Of a stretch of DNA of 30,828 nucleotides, positions 6,468-13,004 are shown piece by piece. The notes under the pieces are model-generated. The model was not told the DNA's origin. It saw nothing but the letters and a program-made list of their open reading frames with translations, and ran no database searches. The translations under genes were made by a program, and so were the position numbers. Position 1 is the first letter of the stretch. Each line of letters starts with the position of its first letter. The stretch is taken from positions 1 to 30,828 of IMG/VR virus record IMGVR_UViG_3300036846_000771; one strand, given 5' to 3'. This DNA is from a virus.

Positions 6468-6512
6468 CTGTTAATCGAATGGTCGCTGGTTCGAATCCAG
6501 CCCGGGGAGCCA
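6468..6512 (+). other. attP core: 3' part of tRNA-Asn(GUU)
   Basis: The segment contains an anticodon loop CTGTTAA (6468-6474, anticodon GTT at 6470-6472), the 3' strand of the anticodon stem, and a 5-nt variable loop. A complete T arm follows (GCTGG-TTCGAAT-CCAGC, 6485-6501), then the acceptor 3' strand CCGGGGA (6502-6508), discriminator G and encoded CCA (6510-6512). The 5' half of the tRNA is absent upstream. A phage-borne tRNA 3' end beside an integrase is the usual attP identity segment that restores the tRNA on integration. The exact 5' limit of identity depends on the host gene. Confidence 0.85.
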
Positions 6513-6760
6513 ACAAATTCAATCACTTAGCAGCTAGTCCGACCGGCCAACCCTCCCAAAAAATCCCCGTGGGAGGGTTTTGGGAGGGTCCGGTCTATCC
6601 CTTTGGGAGGGTTGGGCGATTGGCCGCCGCTTTGCATGCAGATGCATGCATCTCACGGGGCGTCGATGGCAAAAATCAGATGGTCGGGAATCGCCCCCAC
6701 AAGTGGCGGGTGGAAGCCAAAAGGGGTTTTGGGAGGGTTTTGGGAGGGAACCGGGAAAGA

Positions 6761-7009
6761 TCAGCGTGCCGGTTTCTTCAACAGATCGGCCGGCTCGATC
6801 TCGAGCGCCCGCGCCAGCCGCTCGATGTTGTCGAGGCTGATATTGCGCTCGCCCCGTTCCACGGAGCTGACATAGGTCCGGTGCAGGCCGGCGAGATCCG
6901 CCAGGGCCTCCTGAGACAAACCGCGCATCTGTCGCTCCCGTCGCAGGTTGGCGGTAAAGTTTTTGCGGGCGGTAAAGTTTTTGCGGAGCGGCGTGCGCGA
7001 TTCTCTCAT
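6761..7009 (-). CDS. Small XRE-family regulator
   Basis: This 82-residue protein has a canonical XRE helix-turn-helix at about 20-78: LRRERQMRGLSQEALADLAG, HRTYVSSVERGERNISLDNI, then LARALEIEPADLLKKP. Residues 10-20 contain a tandem six-residue duplication (KNFTAR-KNFTAN) caused by an 18-bp DNA repeat. It lies alone beside attP, leftward, ending 13 bp from the last arm motif and opposed to the accessory operon at 7455. It could regulate integration genes or its own promoter at the repeats 7041-7090. The ATG at 7009 has only a weak ribosome-binding site. Confidence 0.8.
   Translation of the reverse strand: MRESRTPLRKNFTARKNFTANLRRERQMRGLSQEALADLAGLHRTYVSSVERGERNISLDNIERLARALEIEPADLLKKPAR
6951..6986. 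repeat. Perfect 18-bp tandem duplication inside the XRE gene
   Basis: GCGGTAAAGTTTTTGCGG occurs at 6951-6968 and again at 6969-6986. The 18-bp length adds six codons in frame ahead of the HTH. It looks like a recent slippage or duplication event. Confidence 0.8.
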
Positions 7010-7040
7010 CTCGCCAGTACGGCATCTTTGATGATTTCGC

Positions 7041-7090
7041 GTCGACAGACCATAAGTCGGCAGCCGATGGGTCGACAGTCTATAAGTCGA
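7041..7090. repeat. Two 20-bp direct repeats, 30 bp apart
   Basis: GTCGACAGACCATAAGTCGG (7041-7060) and GTCGACAGTCTATAAGTCGA (7071-7090) match at 17 of 20 positions. They lie just upstream of the leftward XRE gene and are candidate operators for it. Each contains a short inverted element, GTCGAC. Confidence 0.55.
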
Positions 7091-7332
7091 ATTTTTCGTC
7101 CTATTTTCCGTGAGTTAGGACAGCAGCGCTGGCACGGAAGTCGATGGGCACGTAGGAATTTACCTAAGATGATATCTTAATCGTGTTCTGAAAATGACAC
7201 CGGGTGTGCAAAAAAAATGCAATCCATGCCTCGATTGACCATCACAAAAAATAACAAAGCCCGTCGAGGTTGTGAGGGAATATTGGCGGTTGCCTATTGT
7301 CTTAGTGGCATATCAGGTATTGAAATGACGAC

Positions 7333-7362
7333 GACCCGGTCAGGCCGTAAGCCTGCCGGGTC
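7333..7362 (+). other. Strong stem-loop in the leader of the accessory operon
   Basis: GACCCGG (7333-7339), one bulged T, and CAGGC (7341-7345) pair with GCCTG and CCGGGTC (7351-7362) around a CGTAA loop: twelve base pairs. There is no T-run, so it is not a typical terminator. It lies about 90 bp ahead of the gene at 7455 and may be an RNA leader element. The rest of 7091-7454 holds no gene I can support. Confidence 0.5.
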
Positions 7363-7454
7363 ACCGTGGTGGAAATCCTGTCTGCTGCAGTCAACCGCGA
7401 CGAAGCTGCGGCAACGTGAATCCACCGCCACAATCCTTAGCACGGGGGAACCGC

Positions 7455-8201
7455 ATGGCAAAACAGCCTGAAATCCATGATCACTTCACGATCACGATCA
7501 GGAACATCCCGCCAATCCTCTACGGTGACGTCGTTGCGGACCTGGCGAAGCGCGGCATAACAGACTTTCACCACGAACTTGTGACGGACGTCGTCACCTT
7601 CAAGAACAACAAACAGCACGCGACGACCGGTGCCGAGCTGCTCGAGCCGTGGACGGTCGAGAATCCGACCTTCACCTCGAAAGCAGCAGGGGCGTTTTTC
7701 AAAGAGAACGGTCGAACCAATGCTGGTCTCTACTTCGCACTCAACAAGCTGATCGAAAAAGGCACGTTAAAAAGGCTTGGCGACAAAAACTATGCCCGCA
7801 ACGACGTCAAGGCGATTGCAGGACCAAAGCCAAAGAAGACGACAGCTGCGAAAATTGCGCGTGAATATCACGATGTCGATCACCGCGAGTTCATCCTGCG
7901 CTACGCGCGGTCCCATGGCGGCCGGATTTCGAGACATAAGCTGACGGCCCATTTCGAGGCGCACGGCCGCAAGCCAGCTTCGGTCGGCGGCGCGCTAAAC
8001 ACCTTGGTCCACCGCAAGATGATCAAACAGCTTGGCGAAGGCGAATATGTGCTGCTTGCGAAAAGCGGCGCAAAACCGACGCCCGTCAAAAAACCAGCTC
8101 CAAAGAAAAAAGCTGTTGGACCGAAAAAACCCATCGGCAACGGCTCAGCGATCAACAAACAACCAGCGGTAAACTCAAACGAGGAGGTAACCCATGGCTA
8201 A
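7455..8201 (+). CDS. Unknown protein with two winged-helix-like repeats and a Lys/Pro tail
   Basis: This 248-residue protein has two related winged-helix-like segments. One spans 72-116 (FTSKAAGAFFKENGRTNAGL, then ALNKLIEKGTLKRLGDKNY). The other spans about 143-201 (RISRHKLTAHFEAHGRKPAS, then ALNTLVHRKMIKQLGEGEY). Both end in an LxxLVxRKxIKxLGxxxY-type wing. The region 204-240 is very basic (PAPKKKAVGPKKP) and probably disordered, suiting nucleic-acid binding. The N-terminal 70 residues are a separate small domain that I do not recognise. The start has GGGGGAA upstream. The gene heads a tight rightward operon and overlaps the next gene by eight bases. It is likely a DNA-binding protein; its role is unknown. 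Confidence 0.7.
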   Translation: MAKQPEIHDHFTITIRNIPPILYGDVVADLAKRGITDFHHELVTDVVTFKNNKQHATTGAELLEPWTVENPTFTSKAAGAFFKENGRTNAGLYFALNKLIEKGTLKRLGDKNYARNDVKAIAGPKPKKTTAAKIAREYHDVDHREFILRYARSHGGRISRHKLTAHFEAHGRKPASVGGALNTLVHRKMIKQLGEGEYVLLAKSGAKPTPVKKPAPKKKAVGPKKPIGNGSAINKQPAVNSNEEVTHG

Positions 8202-8553
8202 GGGTTTGAACGGGCGCAGCTGGCTCACGCGGTCCTATAACTTCATCGACAAGGATCCTGCGGTGGATATTTTCCGCGGGCTCTATCAAAAAGAACACAT
8301 CAAGGAGGATGACCTCGCCGCACTGTCGGGACTCGCCACGACCACGATCAAAAATCTTTTTGGCGGCGAGACCCGTCGGCCGCAGCACGCCACCCTGGCC
8401 AAGATGGCATCGGCCATGGGCTACGAATACAAGCTGGGCCGCGAGGAAGCACCAGACTACAGCAGCGAAATCCCGAAAGCGAAAGAGCAACGCAAGCAGT
8501 ATCGGGTTCATTTACGCCTGAAACGCGAACGCGAAGCGCGGCGTGAGAGATAA
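8194..8553 (+). CDS. Phage lambda-repressor-like HTH protein
   Basis: This 119-residue protein has an HTH around residues 35-78: IKEDDLAALSGLATTTIKNL, then the RRPQHATLAKMASAMGYEY helix block. This layout is typical of Cro/CI-type folds that read DNA as dimers. The C-terminal 40 residues are highly charged (KAKEQRKQYRVHLRLKREREARRER) and helical. Similar proteins occur in Rhizobiales prophages without known function. The ATG lies in an eight-base overlap with the gene upstream, behind GAGGAGG. Confidence 0.7.
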   Translation: MAKGLNGRSWLTRSYNFIDKDPAVDIFRGLYQKEHIKEDDLAALSGLATTTIKNLFGGETRRPQHATLAKMASAMGYEYKLGREEAPDYSSEIPKAKEQRKQYRVHLRLKREREARRER

Positions 8554-8562
8554 GAGATAACC

Positions 8563-8946
8563 GTGACCAAGAAAAACCCTTCACCAGCTTCCAGGAATGA
8601 AAGCCCGGCCATCCAGACCGGTCGACGAATCCGCCTTGCTCGCTTGCAGCAAAACATGACGCAAACCGAACTTGGCAAGCGGATTGGGGTCTCGTTCCAG
8701 CAGATCCAGAAATACGAAAACGGCATGAACGGACTTTCGATCGAGCGCCTGCGCCAGATGAGCGAGGCACTCAGCGTCAACCCTCACACCCTGGCCGATT
8801 TTGATGACAACAAAATAGAACTGCCGGCGTTGTCCAAGCAAACAATCCATCTCCTCGAGATCTGGGGGCAACTACCAATCGGGTGTCACGCTCCACTGAT
8901 GCGATTGTTCGCGGCCATGGTTGTCAACCAAGGAGGAAAAACATGA
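8563..8946 (+). CDS. XRE-family transcriptional regulator (GTG start)
   Basis: This 127-residue protein has a canonical XRE domain at about 20-75: IRLARLQQNMTQTELGKRIG, VSFQQIQKYENG, then LSIERLRQMSEALSVNP. This is the alphaproteobacterial type also seen in chromosomal regulators. The 50-residue C-terminus is helical and may mediate dimerisation. Translation begins at GTG 8563, nine bases after the upstream stop; no in-frame ATG suits. The stop overlaps the next gene's ATG. It is presumably a regulator of this accessory operon or of a late function. Confidence 0.85.
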   Translation: MTKKNPSPASRNESPAIQTGRRIRLARLQQNMTQTELGKRIGVSFQQIQKYENGMNGLSIERLRQMSEALSVNPHTLADFDDNKIELPALSKQTIHLLEIWGQLPIGCHAPLMRLFAAMVVNQGGKT

Positions 8947-9443
8947 AGCGAAAAATCAAGCCAAAGGTCGGCCGCGGCGGTCCGCGCACTTATCGTGGCA
9001 AGCCCGTGGTCGATGCCAAGAAACCGGAGTACTTCGAGGTTACCGAGAGTGATTGCAGTCGCGGCGTCGCCAATGACCCGTCCGCCTGTGCAGCTGCGCA
9101 CGCCCTGCACCGCAGCCTGCCTGGCAATCCCAATGTCTATGTGCATCGTTCTGTTGTGATGGTCGAATACAAGGACAAGGTCGTACGCTACAAACCCTCA
9201 CTGGCTTTGCGCGATCAGGAAATCCGGTACGATGCGGCCAAGAAGTTTGCGACCGGCGAATATAATCTCAATCCGCCTCCGCCCAGCACGATAGCGGCGC
9301 GCGGTAAGCAGCATTCGCCGCCCGATCGCAAGCGTGGGAATCCCAACTCTCCGAAGCGCCGCAGACCTGGGGTGGCGTTGCGTCACGAACTTGGACGCGA
9401 TGCATTCCATTTCGACAGCACCAATTCCGATTACAGGCGATAG
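8943..9443 (+). CDS. Conserved basic phage protein of unknown function
   Basis: This 166-residue protein starts at an ATG placed behind a strong AGGAGG (8931-8936). Residues 28-65 contain a TESDCSRGVANDPSACAAAHAL block, a D-C...DP..CA.A.AL pattern shared by small phage proteins, followed by a strand-rich segment (VYVHRSVVMVEYKDKVVRY). The C-terminal third is Pro/Arg/Lys-rich and probably disordered. There are no TM segments. It is the last gene of the tightly coupled run 7455-9443 and is followed by a terminator. Confidence 0.65.
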   Translation: MKRKIKPKVGRGGPRTYRGKPVVDAKKPEYFEVTESDCSRGVANDPSACAAAHALHRSLPGNPNVYVHRSVVMVEYKDKVVRYKPSLALRDQEIRYDAAKKFATGEYNLNPPPPSTIAARGKQHSPPDRKRGNPNSPKRRRPGVALRHELGRDAFHFDSTNSDYRR

Positions 9444-9462
9444 GCCAGAAGTCACGGAAATC

Positions 9463-9507
9463 GGCGCGGAGGCATTTGCGCCCTCCGCGCCAGGTGCCTC
9501 TTTTCTT
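9463..9507 (+). terminator. Likely rho-independent terminator of the 7455-9443 operon
   Basis: A perfect 10-bp GC-rich stem, GGCGCGGAGG / CCTCCGCGCC (9463-9472 / 9482-9491), is followed after nine bases by TTTTCTT. It begins 20 bp past the stop at 9443. The gap before the T-run makes it somewhat atypical. Confidence 0.6.
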
Positions 9508-9621
9508 AACGCGGATGTTGAGAGGTAATTTTGACCCTAGTGGAGAACGAGGCGTCGTCAAGGTAGGGCCTCGCCAATGTCAACAGCAGAAGTTGTAACC
9601 GGCGCATTAGGAGAAACGACG

Positions 9622-9843
9622 ATGAGGCGATACCACCGCCGTTATATTATGCCGCTTCGAAGCGAAGTAGTTGGCATGTGCTTGAAGTGTGGCGAGTGTT
9701 TTACGTGGCTGCCAGAAAATTTTGACATGAGGCACCGCTTCAACAGGGAAACGCATCAGTTATGCGGCGGCGAAATTGAGTTACAAGACGCGCGGCGCAG
9801 TTTGGGAGAGATGCATGACATGGGGAAGCAACGCGACATATAA
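9622..9843 (+). CDS. Small zinc-binding-type protein
   Basis: This 73-residue protein is basic at its start (MRRYHRRYIMPLR) and contains CLKCGECF (about 20-27) and a later HQLCGG, three or four likely metal ligands in a zinc-ribbon-like arrangement. The ATG at 9622 was chosen over one at 9577 because AGGAGA precedes it. No function is known to me. It overlaps the next small gene by 29 bases. Confidence 0.5.
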   Translation: MRRYHRRYIMPLRSEVVGMCLKCGECFTWLPENFDMRHRFNRETHQLCGGEIELQDARRSLGEMHDMGKQRDI

Positions 9844-9970
9844 CCTCTGCCGCTGCCAATACTGTAAAAAGTTGGTCAGCGTTGACGATGCCGATACCGG
9901 GGAAACTAGCCACGAACGCCACTGCCCTTCCCGCACATGGTGGCGGCGAGCGTTGAATTGGTTCACGTAA
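9815..9970 (+). CDS. 51-residue Cys-rich protein
   Basis: The sequence contains CRCQYCKKL near the start and HERHC near residue 36, a C-x2-C...H-x2/3-C-type zinc knuckle, and ends in a Trp/Arg-rich tail (WWRRALNWF). The start has GGGAG seven bases upstream. Overlap with the previous small zinc-type protein suggests the two act together. It is short, so the call is tentative. Confidence 0.45.
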   Translation: MTWGSNATYNLCRCQYCKKLVSVDDADTGETSHERHCPSRTWWRRALNWFT

Positions 9971-10050
9971 ACATCACACATGCAGACGGCGATGGGGCCA
10001 CGCGATGTCACGAACCTCGCCAAGTAACCGAACGCCAGACGACCAGACAT

Positions 10051-10084
10051 GAAAAAAGCGCCCGGCCCTCGCAGGTCGGGCGCT
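10051..10084 (-). terminator. Terminator of the late operon
   Basis: On the minus strand an 11-bp stem (10084-10074 with 10067-10057, one G-T pair) closes a six-base loop and is followed by TTTTTTC. It lies 70 bp after the last leftward late gene. The facing rightward gene ends at 9970. Confidence 0.85.
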
Positions 10085-10153
10085 AGTCTCTGGGAGATCG
10101 ATCAACAGCCCTTGCAGATCGAGGGCGGCGGTGGCGGAACGGGCGGCATCACC

Positions 10154-10387
10154 TCAATGTTGGAGTGTGAGGCGGGGAAAGCGCAGATCGCCGCCGCCTC
10201 CTGCGAGCAGCGACAACAGGGCGATGATCACCAGAATAAGAACGATCAGCCATACCGCCTGCTCGACCCGTTGCGGGATGGCAATCGCCATCACCTGACG
10301 CAGCACATAGAACACAAAATAAATCACCGCGCAGATGATGATGACGCCGATCAGTATCCAGAGCAGATTTATTGCGATTGCAATCAT
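10154..10387 (-). CDS. Two-TM small membrane protein, holin candidate
   Basis: This 77-residue protein has two hydrophobic helices, about residues 3-30 (IAINLLWILIGVIIICAVIY and on) and 43-63 (AVWLIVLILVIIALLSLLAG). A short polar loop (RQVMAIAIPQRVEQ) separates them and the tail is short and polar. Size, topology and position at the end of the late operon beside a lipoprotein and a single-TM protein fit a class II-like holin, but many phage membrane peptides look alike. GGGAG lies upstream of the start. Confidence 0.6.
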   Translation of the reverse strand: MIAIAINLLWILIGVIIICAVIYFVFYVLRQVMAIAIPQRVEQAVWLIVLILVIIALLSLLAGGGGDLRFPRLTLQH

Positions 10388-10411
10388 GGGGTAGCTCCCT
10401 TCCCTTTTCCG

Positions 10412-10597
10412 TTAGCGCCGCACGTCGCAGCGGGCGGCCTGTAGCAGATTGCGCGCCAGCGTCTTGCATTGGGCGGCGGCGTTGATCGCGTCGATATCGG
10501 CCCGCGTGTAATAGCTGCTTTCCAGAACGGCAAATTCGCGATCCGTGATGCAACCGGTCAGGGTCATGGCGAGCAGTCCGAGCAACAACGCTTTCAT
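10412..10597 (-). CDS. Small lipoprotein, possible outer-membrane spanin-like protein
   Basis: This 61-residue protein has a lipoprotein signal, MKALLLGLLAMTLTGC, with a lipobox whose Cys is residue 16. Ile follows the Cys, so it lacks the Asp inner-membrane retention signal. The mature part is about 45 residues, partly helical and ending in basic residues. The ATG overlaps the stop of the single-TM gene upstream by four bases. Coupled inner-membrane and lipoprotein genes after tail genes resemble two-component spanins, but both partners are shorter than usual and the inner one lacks a clear long coiled coil. Confidence 0.6.
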   Translation of the reverse strand: MKALLLGLLAMTLTGCITDREFAVLESSYYTRADIDAINAAAQCKTLARNLLQAARCDVRR

Positions 10598-10791
10598 TTG
10601 GTCCCCTCCTTGTTGATGACGCAATGCTGCATCAGATCGGCCAGCAACCCATCGCGCCGTGTCGCACTGGCGCTGACCTCGCGCAAGGTCAATGCAAACG
10701 CCGCTATGAAGATCACATTGATCACGATCAGCGCGAGCGCCACCGGTTGGTTGCGTAATGATTCGGCGATGTTGCGCGCGAGTTTGATCAT
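10594..10791 (-). CDS. Single-TM small membrane protein
   Basis: This 65-residue protein has an N-terminal amphipathic region (MIKLARNIAESLRNQ), one TM at about 16-37 (VALALIVINVIFIAAFALTL) and a 28-residue polar tail with one Cys. It overlaps the tail-fibre-like gene upstream by four bases (start within 10788-10791) and the lipoprotein gene downstream. The ATG at 10791 was chosen by this coupling; an upstream extension would lie inside the neighbouring gene. It is possibly the inner partner of the lipoprotein in lysis. Function not established. Confidence 0.6.
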   Translation of the reverse strand: MIKLARNIAESLRNQPVALALIVINVIFIAAFALTLREVSASATRRDGLLADLMQHCVINKEGTK

Positions 10792-12458
10792 TGGTTTTCG
10801 TAAACGCCGGACGCAATAATATGCGAACCCACTGCGTAACTTGCACCCTGATTCTGGATGCAATTAATGAAAGTACTGACTCCAGTAATTCGGCATACAA
10901 TGATATTGTTGGTATTGGCAATCTCTTGGCCAGTTAATACAACATTTGCATTCGACGTATTTGGCAGTGTGAATGTAAGTGCACTTGTGCATGATCCTAA
11001 AGCGGTGATTGTAAACTCGACTTGAACGAATGTTGTTTTACCATACTGCTTCGCTCGTGCCGAATTGGTTGTGACGGTCCCGTTGCCACAAGTCGGCGAA
11101 GCCGTGAACGCTGACCACGCGGCCACCAGATCCGTTGCACCAGACGCCCCCGTAACGAGGTGCAACCCGCCAGCATCGGCATAAATTTCCCCGTCAATAC
11201 CGCCGCCGCTATTGAGCCAGCGCATACTTTGTCCACGCGCCATCTCAGTGGCAACACCAGCGCCACCCCTTCCAATTGTTCCGTCCAACGCATTGAAAGC
11301 GAAAATAAACCCCTTGCGGAATAAGGTTGTATTGCCGGGGCCTACAGCAATCGCTCCCGTTACGTTAGTGGTCGCCATCGCGTAAGCGCCCGCCGTCAAC
11401 AAAAGCGGATAGATGGCCGGAGATGGAAGCAGGGCAAAAGGCGTAGCGTCGACAGTAGTGGCGCTGTTGTTAGCATCAAACTGGTTTATCGAAATCCCAT
11501 GGGTGCCGGATGCGGCAATGGCCACCGCGCACATGCCGCACGCGATAGGCGTGCCTGCCGAATAGGTAACGTTCAAAGTAGCTCCAGCGCCGCCGCCGCC
11601 GCTTGTCGCGGCCGGGTTCGCAGGTGGCGTCGTGCAAGCGCCACCGCCATTGGAGGCAATTCCAGTAACGGCTGTTACCGCTCCCCCGGAAACCGTCACG
11701 GCAATTATCGGTTGAACCGTGCAGGTGCCTCCCAGAACAGTTAGAGATTGAGCACCGCTCGCATAACCGGACCCACCGGCTCCCACAGTCGCTGATGCAG
11801 CGCTGGTTTTACTATCATCCTGATAGCCGATACCCGTCATGCCTTGGCTACCACCGGAAGCTATCCCAAACGCGGCACGCTCGTCGCTTGTCCTTGCCGT
11901 GCCCACGATGCCGAGAAGTCCGAGCGTGCTAACCGAAACGATCTGTGCGTTTTGCGTCGTTGAAGGCAATAGCGTTTCCATCCAGTCTGCCGGAACAGGT
12001 GGAATACCCGTGCCGCTTAACGCTGCTGCGCCAACAAGCAAGCGATTGAACCGGCTTACGATAGCCGGGCCACGATTTGTCCACATCGTCCCAGTATTGC
12101 CGATAACAGAAGATGCGTCATTCCATGGCGCTGCACTGAGCAGATTAACCGTTTGTGTCGTCGTGCAATCCTGCGCATTCGTCGTCGATCCGGTTGAATT
12201 GCATTTCACTGTATAAGCCGCCATCGGCCCGGATGATCCTCCACTCGGCGCTTGGAACGTCGGAGCGGCACCGGGGCCATTGCTCGTCAACACCCATCCT
12301 GAAGTACCGGGGACAGCATTGCCGAATCCCGTCACGCCTGCGCCCCTGCCAATCGGAATGGAATTGGTTGGCGTTTGCCATTGCGCAAACGCAGGAGTGC
12401 AGGTCATAAAAAAGGCCGCCGAAGCGACCTGAGCAAACCAGCGATATCGATGTTTCAT
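10788..12458 (-). CDS. Tail-fibre-like protein with N-terminal signal peptide
   Basis: This 556-residue protein starts with a Sec-type signal: basic MKHRYRW, a hydrophobic core to residue 22, and a likely AFA-Q cleavage at 25/26. The mature part is Gly/Ser/Thr/Ala-rich and beta-type, as in phage fibres. It includes a VGAGGSGYASG...SGGAVTAVTG module found in fibre proteins and a C-terminal strand-rich domain. It contains ten cysteines, an even number, consistent with disulfides formed outside the cytoplasm. The ATG at 12458 overlaps the upstream stop as ATGA and is preferred to one at 12473. It lies in the fibre cluster, yet virion fibres normally lack signal peptides. It may be exported by the infected cell or lysogen, or use the hydrophobic end as an anchor. 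Confidence 0.7.
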   Translation of the reverse strand: MKHRYRWFAQVASAAFFMTCTPAFAQWQTPTNSIPIGRGAGVTGFGNAVPGTSGWVLTSNGPGAAPTFQAPSGGSSGPMAAYTVKCNSTGSTTNAQDCTTTQTVNLLSAAPWNDASSVIGNTGTMWTNRGPAIVSRFNRLLVGAAALSGTGIPPVPADWMETLLPSTTQNAQIVSVSTLGLLGIVGTARTSDERAAFGIASGGSQGMTGIGYQDDSKTSAASATVGAGGSGYASGAQSLTVLGGTCTVQPIIAVTVSGGAVTAVTGIASNGGGACTTPPANPAATSGGGGAGATLNVTYSAGTPIACGMCAVAIAASGTHGISINQFDANNSATTVDATPFALLPSPAIYPLLLTAGAYAMATTNVTGAIAVGPGNTTLFRKGFIFAFNALDGTIGRGGAGVATEMARGQSMRWLNSGGGIDGEIYADAGGLHLVTGASGATDLVAAWSAFTASPTCGNGTVTTNSARAKQYGKTTFVQVEFTITALGSCTSALTFTLPNTSNANVVLTGQEIANTNNIIVCRITGVSTFINCIQNQGASYAVGSHIIASGVYENQ

Positions 12459-12877
12459 GGCGCAAAAATCCACGCATTCAGATCAGGGCATGGCCACAGC
12501 GTTGCGGATGTTAATTGTGTAGCAGTCGAGACCAGCGACCATGTCGCTTGCTTCATGATAGTGCTGCCGTCTGTCGTATTCAGTGAGATGGCATGATCAC
12601 CAGCCAAGGCCGTTGACCAATCCACAATGCTCAAGGGTTGCTTGTTCTGCGCAGCGAGGGCCGGGAGCGTGAGGGTTGTGGCACTCGGCGCGCTACGCTG
12701 AATGGCAGCAATCGTTGTCCCGGCAGGAATGACTGCGCTTACTGCACTCATCGAGAAAAACGAATAGGCAATATTCCCACCGCCGCCCGTCCCCGGTATC
12801 CCCGGCGGCCCTTGCGGACCTGCGGGACCGGGGATGTTCGGGATGACCTTGAGCTTGATCTTGGGAGAAATCGTCAT
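12455..12877 (-). CDS. Short tail-fibre-like protein with collagen-like N-terminus
   Basis: This 140-residue protein shares an N-terminal KLKVIPNIPGPAGPQGPPG stretch with the large tailspike upstream (KLKVVPNIPGPVGPQGPPG). A Gly linker follows, then a strand-rich C-terminal domain (about 45-140) with a TTLTLPA and later LNAWIF pattern, also resembling the tailspike C-terminus (ITLTLPA, NWVTM). It looks like a tailspike without the central beta-helix. GAGGAAA precedes the ATG. It probably forms a trimer on the tail; receptor role unknown. Confidence 0.65.
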   Translation of the reverse strand: MTISPKIKLKVIPNIPGPAGPQGPPGIPGTGGGGNIAYSFFSMSAVSAVIPAGTTIAAIQRSAPSATTLTLPALAAQNKQPLSIVDWSTALAGDHAISLNTTDGSTIMKQATWSLVSTATQLTSATLWPCPDLNAWIFAP

Positions 12878-13004
12878 TTTTCCTCAAGTGAAGGTATGAT
12901 GTTCAAGACTGCAAGCACCTTGAGTGAAGGTGATCAGATTTCCGCGGTACTGCGCGCGAGGCGGATCATCTGACATGTTCCCTTCGGCCACGCCGTAACT
13001 TTGC

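Larger units (their letters stand above)
6307..6748. repeat. Nine GGGAGGG motifs flanking attP core: putative integrase arm sites
   Basis: GGGAGGG occurs on the plus strand at 6307, 6318, 6571, 6582, 6605, 6731 and 6742, and on the minus strand at 6429-6435 and 6551-6557. Three tandem pairs (6307/6318, 6571/6582, 6731/6742) share the form GGGAGGGTTTTGGGAGGG with exactly 11-bp periodicity, one helical turn. Three copies lie on the integrase side of the tRNA-derived core and six on the other. Direct-repeat arm sites on both sides of a core are the known layout of lambda-type attP, which is why I read them as integrase arm sites. Confidence 0.75.

Noticed and set aside
6400-6512. Complete tRNA gene
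   Set aside because: Only the anticodon loop and 3' half are present; no D arm or acceptor 5' strand is found upstream.
4046-7180. Very long open frame (1044 codons) on the plus strand
   Set aside because: It is antisense to the clear integrase and membrane-protein genes and runs through the attP region and tRNA fragment. Its translation is compositionally biased with no domain; it arises from high GC at codon positions.
7325-7471. Short plus-strand frame in the leader before 7455
   Set aside because: It has no ribosome-binding site, runs through the 12-bp hairpin and overlaps the well-placed start of the next gene.
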